A stretch of DNA of 64,000 nt from Halichondria panicea. Taxonomy: Eukaryota > Porifera > Demospongiae > Suberitida > Halichondriidae. Within the stretch, counting starts at the first letter, position 1, and each line of letters opens with the position of its first letter. The DNA lies in NCBI RefSeq assembly GCF_963675165.1, contig NC_087381.1, positions 5,147,378-5,211,377 on the forward strand. Reading direction: 5' to 3'. The notes under the pieces were generated by a model, which was not told the DNA's origin, ran no database searches, and was given only the letters and a program-made list of their open reading frames with translations. Below are positions 57,201 through 64,000 of this stretch, one piece after another. A program made the position numbers and the translations under genes.

Positions 57201-59370
57201 ACAATGGTTGATCTTTACCTAACACAAATCCCTGTAGTGTTTTGCACTATATCAATGGTTGATCTTTACCTAACACAAATCCCTGTAGTGTTTTGCACTA
57301 TAACAATGGTTGATCTTTACCTAACACAAATCCCTGTAGTGTTTTGCACTGTAACAATGGTTGATCTTTACCTAACACAAATCCCTGTAGTGTTTTGCAC
57401 TATAACAATGGTTGATCTTTACCTAACACAAATCCCTGTAGTGTTTTGCACTATAACAATGGTTGATCTTTACCTAACACAAATCCCTGTAGTGTTTTGC
57501 ACTATAACAATGGTTGATCTTTACCTAACACAAATCCCTGTAGTGTTTTGCACTATAACAATGGTTGATCTTTACCATACACAAATCCCTGTAGTGTTTA
57601 TTTGCACTGACTGTAACAAAGGCTTCGTTAAAAAATAATATATCTTTTCCCCATGCATAGATGGCTGTTATTAGACTTCAAGAGGGAATTTCCCTTCGAG
57701 GAGGCCCTGAGGATATTTGAGGTGCTCAACAGTCAGTACCTGGAGCTCAACTCTGACCGGGCTCTCGTGGTAACAGACAAGGTCATCGCCAAGGAGTTTG
57801 AAATGGATGGTGAGTGCTCGTTTATGCATGATAATAATTAACATGTACAATCATTTGTATAGGTCTATTAAGTTATAGAAGAGTACTATACGTACAATCT
57901 CCCTACCCTATGCAGTCCTCTATATGCATGCATGTAGTCCTGTGCCTGCATGCATGGGTACATTTATTGGCTATAGATAATGCTGCACCCCATAGTCATG
58001 TATTGATTCCATAGATAAAGGAATTCGAATAAAGAACTTCTACCCCTGTATTATACACTTGTATTTTCTTTATTCAGCTGGTGAGACCCGCTCTGAGAGG
58101 TCAGAGGTCAACCTGGAGTTCACGTTTGATGTTTTTGTGTGTGTGGCAATTCTGACAATGAACAGTAATGACATTTGCAAGGCTTCTGATGCTGCTGGAA
58201 TCTATGGCTGTCTCAACGGGTGAGTGAAACATGTGACTTTGTATCAATACTGGTGACAATGCCTCTATTGTTTATCAATTGTGCCAATTAAGGCTGCTTA
58301 TAGTATGCTTATACTCTAAAACTTAGATATGTACAATGTATATTGTCCATGTACTCCATCTGCCATATGGTAATTGATGTAGTGCCAGTGTGACAATGCC
58401 TCTACTGTCAATCAATTGTGCCAATTAAGGCTGGTATAGTTTATGTAGACTCTAAAACTTACAATGTATATTGTCCATGCACTCCATTTGCCATATGGTA
58501 ATTGATGTAGTGCCAGTGTGACAATGCCTCTATTGTCAATCAATTGTGCCAATTAAGGCTGGTATAGTTTACGTAGACTCTAAAACTTACAATGTATATT
58601 GTCCATGCACTCCATTTGTCATATGGTAATTGATGTAGCCAGTGTGACAATGCCTCTATTGTCAATCAATTGTGCCAATTAAGGCTGGTATAGTTTACGT
58701 AGACTCTAAAACTTACAATGTATATTGTCCATGCACTCCATTTTGCCATATGGTAATTGATGTAGCCAGTGTGACAATGCCTCTATAATAATAGTAATAC
58801 AATATGCATGACCATTACAGATACACGTGTATGTGAATACTGAATAAAGTTTGATATACATTTCTGCTGCAAATCAATCTTGGATCTTTGCTAACCGCTT
58901 CTCTATAGCTCATGCGAAAAGGCTGTAAAATGCTGTATAGGGACGAGCTATATAGCTCGGTTTTTACGGTTGTGCAAAATAGCAATTAATTCAGGGTGTG
59001 GCTGTCCGTTCTGGAGGTTATTTTCCATTGCTAAAGCAGATTAGGAGTATAGAAAACTGCTCTTTATACGCAGTATAGAGAGGTGGTCGCTCCTGAGAGG
59101 TTGCTTTACATTGAAGTCATTGTATAGTTTCAATCCGGACCTGAGCTCTTGACCGTTTTATAGCGTGTGGTTGCTCTTCGGAAGTGGTTGTTATGGAGGT
59201 TCCACTGTTCTTTTGTTGGCGGTTCTATGCAGTTAACTAAGTATGTCATTCCCATGCACAGACTCTCCATGAAGATGAATCTGACTGAAGTACTGACACA
59301 GGCAGAGGAACTGTTTTACAAGTATTGTAGACAGAACATCACTAGGGGATTTGCTGAGATAGACTTGTAG
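53351..59370 (+). CDS. TBC-domain RabGAP (TBC1D25-like), 588 aa, nine exons
   Basis: Exons 53351-53498, 53745-53820, 54364-55099, 55409-55577, 55894-56040, 56227-56317, 57661-57809, 58078-58219 and 59262-59370 join in frame (1767 nt). The start MSYSNGAS leads to SEFSDWFDSDGRLVNEAAM and a TBC N-terminal block (PCLWKFLFEIYPL). Exon 3 adds a Ser/Asn/Cys-rich insert of about 200 residues. Catalytic motifs are intact: VLRDVARTDR (Arg finger, R347) and YAQGMNDIL (Gln finger, Q382), followed by YWLFASYM, RWLLLDFKREFPFEEALRIF and a C-terminal helix LTEVLTQAEELFYKY. The KREF-x-F-x-(D/E)ALR segment is closest, from memory, to TBC1D25. The protein should speed GTP hydrolysis on a Rab GTPase. Partial copies follow downstream. 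Confidence 0.85.
53903..54061. mobile_element. Possible MITE (TACAGTGAAA ... TTCCACTACAGTA) in TBC intron 2
   Basis: Imperfect terminal inverted repeats of the TACAGTG type. It abuts the CA microsatellite. Confidence 0.4.
54102..54363. repeat. (CA)n microsatellite forming the 3' end of TBC intron 2
   Basis: About 260 nt of CA, CACG and CACC repeats run without interruption into the acceptor CAG at 54361-54363, directly before exon 3. Confidence 0.95.
56481..57618. repeat. 51-bp minisatellite, about a dozen units (TBC intron 6)
   Basis: Unit CTGTAGTGTTTTGCACTATA + ACAATGGTTGATCTTTACCT + AACACAAATCC. One unit lies before and the rest after an inserted element (56546-56998). The 17-codon unit creates an open frame of chance origin. 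A single decayed unit occurs at 60058-60115 in the downstream copy of the gene. Confidence 0.95.
56546..56998. mobile_element. Non-autonomous hAT-like element inside the minisatellite
   Basis: Ends CCAGAGGAGGAATGCCAG and CTGGCGTTCCTCCTCTGG form 18-bp TIRs with one mismatch. TTTTGCA lies on both sides as a 7-8-bp target duplication. Termini of the CAGAGG type with about 8-bp duplications are typical of hAT elements. No transposase is encoded. Confidence 0.65.
58252..58790. repeat. About 126-bp tandem repeat, four units plus a partial (TBC intron 8)
   Basis: Units begin near 58252, 58393, 58519, 58647 and 58770 with TGTGACAATGCCTCTATTGT, and include CAATTGTGCCAATTAAGGCT and GCCATATGGTAATTGATGTA. 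One unit and a partial occur at 60840-60990. Confidence 0.9.
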
Positions 59371-60140
59371 TTTGATTATTACTGTTGTTTTAATCGTATT
59401 TTTTCTCATCTGCCTTATATCTACGTATACAGTGCATGTCTTTTTAAGCCAAGCTAAAAAATCCTATAAACGTATTAGTTGGCCTATAATTATAGGCATT
59501 AATAACCAATAATTATGCAAAAAAGTTGCCTATAATTTAAGAATGTATTCCGAGGCTATATTCTAATGTTCATGGTTCTGTTTATTATTCCAACATAATT
59601 ATGCTTTCAATTGTAAGTGCGCTTATCTTGGATAGAGAATCTCAAAGAACGTTCTTGTATCATAAAAAGAATATAATTTTATATACATAAAAATAGGGGG
59701 AAAATTTGATCTTTTATAATGCAGACGACAGTGGCTGGCATGCCCTGGCCCAATTAGCTTGCTGGGGTTTTTATCAGACATTGTAGATCTAGAACAAAGA
59801 TTAAACCATGCACCCCCTAATCACATGCATGCACCTCTAAAAGTATGATTGTATGCCTAGAATATATGGCATATATAATATGCTCATGGCATGCATGCAG
59901 AGCTAATATAATTATATATACTACATGTCCTTATTATTCTATTGGATGGTCATCACCTAAGCTAATAACATCTTCCAGAACACACTATTTATTGTACTTA
60001 CATAATTATAGTAATTAGTAGTAACCATGGTTGCTGCCCATATTGACCTGTAACAATGTGGTTGATCTTTACAAATCCCTTTAGAGTTTTGTCTGTAGCA
60101 ATGGTTAATATTCGTTAAATGATATCTCTTTTCTCCATAG

Positions 60141-61553
60141 AATTTCCCTTCGAGGAGGCCCTGAGGATATTTGAGGTGCTCTCTCCCCAACAGCTCCAGC
60201 TCTCGCCCGTGCTCAACAGTCAGTACCTGGAGCTCAACTCTGATAGGGCTCTCGTGGTAACAGACAAGGTCATCGCCAAGGAGTTTGAAATGGATGGTGA
60301 GTGCTCGTTTAATTTAAGGATAATAATTATGTACTGTACATGCATGTATGTACAATTAGGTTCAGGTAGTCTCTATACGTACAATCTCCCTACCCTATGC
60401 AGTCCTCTACATGCATGCATATATAGTCCTATGCCTGCATGGGTACATTTGATTTGTTGGCTATATAATTATAATGCTACACCCCATAGTGATGTTAGCT
60501 CTGTTATAGGTTAAAGATCTATCATTAAAGGAATTCGAGTAAAGAACTTCTACCACTGTATTATAAACTTGTAATATTTTGTTCAGCTGGGAGACCCGCT
60601 CTGAGAGGTCAGAGGTCAACCTTGAGTTCACGTTTGATGTTTTGGTATTGTTACAACAGTTGTCTACGAATTTGCATTGTATCCATTCATAAGAAACAAA
60701 GTACCCAGCTCTATGCGACGAATTGGAGACGTTCGTGTGTGTGGCGATTCTGACAATGAACAGTAATGACATTTGCAAGGCTTCTGATGCTGCCGGAATC
60801 TATGGCTGTCTCAACGGGTGAGTGAAACATGTGACTTCTGGTGACAATGCCTCTATTGTTTATCAATTGTGCCAATTAAGGCTTACTTATAGTACTCTAA
60901 AACTTAGATATGCACAATGTATCTTGTCCCTGCACTCCATTTGCCATATGGTAATTGATGTAGTACCAGTGTGACAATGCCTCTGTAATAATAGTAATAC
61001 ACAGATGCATGTGAAAGCATATTCTTCGAATATACATTCCTGCCTCAAATCAATCTTGGATTTTTGCTATCCGCTTCTCTATAGCTCATACAAGCTTTGA
61101 AAAAGCTGTATATAGGGACGAGCTACAGCTAGGTTTCACAGTTGTGCAAATAGCTGCTAATTCTGGGTTTGGCTGTCCTTTCTGGGAGATTATTTTCAAT
61201 TGCTAAAGCTGATTAGGACTATAGACACGCAGTAGAAAGGTGGCCGCTCCTAAGAAGTTGCTACATTGAGTCATTGTAAATCCGGACCTGAGCTCTTGGC
61301 CGTTCTATAGCGTGTGGTTGCTCTTCAGAGGTGGCTGGATAGTGGAGGTTCCATGCATTGTAACAGTTTCGAGTAGTTCTTTTGTTGTTGGTTCTATGAT
61401 CAAGTATAACAATTCCATCTAAGTATGTCATTCCAATGCACAGACTCTCCATGAAGATGAATCTGACTGAAGTGCTGACACAGGCAGAGGAACTGTTTTA
61501 CAAGTATTGTAGACGGAACATCACTAGGGGATTTGCTGAGATAGACTTGTAGT
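60141..61553 (+). pseudogene. Partial TBC gene copy: exons 7, 8 and 9
   Basis: 60141-60296 repeats exon 7 but lacks its first 25 or so bases (the WLLLDFKR block) and keeps 33 extra bases encoding SPQQLQLSPVL. An exon 8 copy (60588-60817) has lost one base (CTGGGAGACC for CTGGTGAGACC) and holds an insertion of roughly 90 bases. An exon 9 copy (61441-61553) is intact through FAEIDL and the stop. Introns are also copied. Not translatable as a TBC protein. Confidence 0.8.
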
Positions 61554-61671
61554 TTGATCATTATTTTAATCGTATATTTTTCTCTCATCGCGTTATATCT
61601 ACTTACAGTGCATGTCTTTTTAAGACACACTTCATTATGGTCTAAGGAATTGTATGGATGTATTAAATAGA

Positions 61672-62494
61672 TGGCACACGCTAACACTCGTCGCCATGGT
61701 AACCCAGTGAGTGACTCGGAGTTCAGTGATTGGTTCGACTCTGATGGGATACTAGTAAAGGAGGCGGCCATGAGAGAGGCTCTCTTCCGCTGTGAGTGGA
61801 TCATTGTGGTTATGGTTATGTACATGCATGACATTGTATATGTATAGTGGCACCCTTTCATAACGGATACATTAATTTGGGGAGTATCGAGTACGGTTTT
61901 GTTCGATGTGTTATACAGAGGTAGCCTTTATTAATTATTTTTGTTGAGTTGTATAATTATACACAAACTGTTTGTTTGGGAGTTTACCTTTCTTCGGGGG
62001 TGGCCATTAAGGGGGATACCAGTTTTGAAACTAGATCTAATGGTTCAATTTTATCCCCAAATGAAAAACGGGTGTCAGGGTGTTGATCAGAGCTCGTGCA
62101 GTTGCAGTCGGTCTGTTGGGGAGACTAGCAACGAGTGTGGCATCTGTCAGGAGAGGGAGGAAGGTGTGAAGAAGTGCGTGTGTGAGTTCAAGAGCAGCTA
62201 TGAGAACTTGAGTCAAGACGATGAGGCTTTGTTGAAGATCCTCGATTTCCCTTCGCGGGTGAGTCAGTGACGAGTACTGTGAATACAGTGTATTTATTTT
62301 GTTTTGCCACTCCATTAATAATTAGGGTAATAATTATTCTCCATAGATGGCTGTTATTGGATTTCAAGAGGGAATTCCCCCTTCGAAGAGGCCCTGAGGA
62401 TATTTGAGGTGCTTAACAGTCAGTACCTGGACCTCAACTCTGACCGGGCTCTCGTGGTAACAGACAAGGTCATCGCCAAAGAGTTTGAAATGGA
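61672..62494 (+). pseudogene. Partial TBC gene copy: exon 1, end of exon 3, exon 7
   Basis: 61672-61788 copies exon 1 (SEFSDWFDSDGILVKEAAM) with a different beginning (MAHANTRRHGNP). Part of intron 1 follows, and then about 62075-62262 copies the end of exon 3 (SSCSCSRSVGETSNECGICQ to FPSR). An exon 7 copy at 62347-62494 has an extra C (GGAATTCCCCCTTCGA) that shifts the frame. Exons 2, 4, 5 and 6 are absent. Confidence 0.8.
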
Positions 62495-62758
62495 TGGTGA
62501 GTGCTCGTTTAATTTATTATGTACTGTACATACATGTACAATTAGGTTCAGGTAGTCTATTAAGTTAGAAGAGTACTGTACTATACGTACAAATACTCAA
62601 CCCTAATGGCTATATAGATGATCATGTTTGCCATAAATACTGCGATCTGATTGGCTAAAGGAAGTGTTCTATCCAACTTATAAAATCATGTACTTCACTT
62701 AGAAAATCATGTAGCAAAGATTAGCATTCAAATCTGATTGGCTAGATACTCATGGTTG

Positions 62759-62886
62759 CTATGATCTAAAATGCTGTTTAGGAAGTTTCCACATGATTTA
62801 GAAGCCCTCAGGGCTAGTAGAACCCTCACTACGTTCGGGATACTACAACCAGTCCTTTGAGCTTCTAAATCATGTAAAAACTTCCG
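62759..62886. repeat. Foldback palindrome between TBC gene fragments
   Basis: GGAAGTTT..ACATGATTTAGAAGC pairs with GCTTCTAAATCATGT..AAACTTCC. The centre has CCCTCAGGGCT and TTCGGGA. Confidence 0.65.
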
Positions 62887-63069
62887 AAACATTGTCTAAC
62901 TACATGTACAGTCCTGTGCCTGCATGGGTTCATTAGATACAATAATTCTATACCCATGACTGTGGTTAATTCTGTTAAGTTAACGATCTATCATTTATGT
63001 ATAGTATTGATTGGATAAAGGAATTCAAGTAAAGAACTTCTACCCCTGTATTATAAACTTCTTTCTTCA

Positions 63070-63210
63070 GCTGGTGAGACCTTCTCTGAGAGGTCAGAGG
63101 TCAACCTGGAGTTCACGTTTGATGTGTTTGAGTGTGGTGATTCTGACAAGGAACAGTAATGACATTTGCAAGACTTCTGATACTGCCGGAATCTATGGCT
63201 GTCTCAACGT
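63070..63210 (+). pseudogene. TBC exon 8 copy (third)
   Basis: GCTGGTGAGACCTTCTCTGA through ATGGCTGTCTCAACG matches exon 8. Changes around 63130 shorten and shift the reading frame. Confidence 0.75.
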
Positions 63211-63220
63211 TTTATGGTAA

Positions 63221-63285
63221 TCCAGGTACTGACTGTTGAGCATCTCAAATATCCTCAGGGCCTCTTCGAAGGGGGAATTCTCATA
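63221..63285 (-). pseudogene. Inverted fragment of TBC exon 7
   Basis: Read on the minus strand: AATTCCCCCTTCGAAGAGGC through CTCAACAGTCAGTACCTGGA. It carries the same extra C as the copy at 62347, so it derives from that copy. Confidence 0.75.
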
Positions 63286-63544
63286 TGGTAATTCATGTAG
63301 TACCAATATGACAGAGCCTCTATAATAATAGTAAATTATATGCATGACCTTTACAGATACACGTGTATATGAATACTGTAAACGTGGATTCTCCGAAAAA
63401 ATTATACTGTACATTCCTAAATAATCATCACACACAGAAAATTCACCGAGTGAGTATACATACAAGTTGCACGTGTATACTATTAAGAAGCCAATATAAA
63501 TTCTGAATTATGCCTGAATTAAAGAGTTGCAGATTGTTCGTGCG

Positions 63545-64000
63545 CGCAGTTGCAGTTGGTCTGTTGGAGAGACTAGCAACGAGTGTGGCATATGTCAAGA
63601 GAGGGAGGAAAGTGTGAAGAAGTGCGTGTGTGAGTTCAAGAGCAGCTGTGAGAACTTGAGTCAAGATGATGAGGCTTTGTTGAAGATTCTCGATTTCCCT
63701 TCGCGGGTGAGTCAGTGTATTAAGAGTAAATGTGCCGAGTACTGTGAATACATGCATATTTTGTTTTGCTGCTTCTTTAATTAAGCTAAGAATGTAAGGA
63801 ATGTTGCCCATTATATATGTAAGGGCGTATGGAATCCTATATAGAGCTTAGACTAATAGAGCATAAAGTTCATATTTAGCAGTTACAGTTTCTCGCATTA
63901 AATGTGTACGAGTAAATACTTGTGCACGGTTACATACATGTGCAATGTATTCGAACATTGACTCACCTCCACACACACACCACATTCACTTACCACCCCC
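63545..64000 (+). pseudogene. TBC end-of-exon-3 copy with following intron, continuing past the window
   Basis: 63545-63714 encodes SVGETSNECGICQERE through LLKILDFPSR, ending at the same GTGAGTCAG donor. The following intron sequence (GTAAGGGCGTATGGAATCCT, GTGCACGGTTACA) also matches 55190-55380. An exon 4 copy should follow outside the window. Confidence 0.8.

Noticed and set aside
57033-57610. CRISPR-like array of about 51-bp repeats
   Set aside because: Units are directly joined with no variable spacers, and the context is a eukaryotic intron.
57135-57638. 167-codon open frame of 17-residue repeats
   Set aside because: The 51-bp intronic minisatellite has a unit length divisible by three, so the frame stays open by arithmetic.

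Overview
The window reads as nuclear DNA of an early-branching animal, most likely a sponge (inference). Genes are split by many GT-AG introns, the sequence is AT-rich, and the gene set is metazoan: an adhesion GPCR, a UNR/CSDE1 homologue, NME5, a TBC RabGAP, and a STAND ATPase next to a death-fold-like exon. Foldback and MITE-type elements are dense. The species cannot be proven from this sequence alone.

Layout. Positions 1-112 hold the first exon, with signal peptide, of a minus-strand gene that leaves the window. It is almost identical to the first exon of a plus-strand von Willebrand A gene at 33156. A membrane-anchor last exon at 3077-3319 (minus) probably ends another member of that family. 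From 3.6 to 11.7 kb there is a broken transposon-type gene (DUF7869-like) in two halves. Between the halves lie minisatellites, a possible gag fragment, a CA microsatellite, a threefold tandem repeat and an exact 311-bp duplication. From 12728 to 23711 a 16-exon adhesion GPCR assembles in frame (981 aa). From 24 to 27.9 kb I see only repeats.

From 44359 down to about 27.9 kb lies the minus-strand CSDE1/UNR gene, with 26 coding exons recognised. One of its introns contains the opposite-strand vWA gene (33156-35007), which carries two apparent frameshifts. NME5 (44892-46699, plus) starts head to head with CSDE1. A two-exon gene at 47089-51463 joins a small helical domain to an NB-ARC-type STAND ATPase with transmembrane segments; it is the strongest candidate here for an unusual system. 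A nine-exon TBC/RabGAP gene (53351-59370) follows, and after it come at least three scrambled, partial copies of itself up to the window end.

How they relate. The genes do not form one pathway. CSDE1 and NME5 may share a promoter. The STAND ATPase, the vWA/lysozyme-like proteins and the adhesion GPCR all look like surface or innate-recognition molecules (inference). The clearest structural themes are tandem and segmental duplication, foldback elements with 9-bp target duplications, and CA-rich tracts directly before 3' splice sites.
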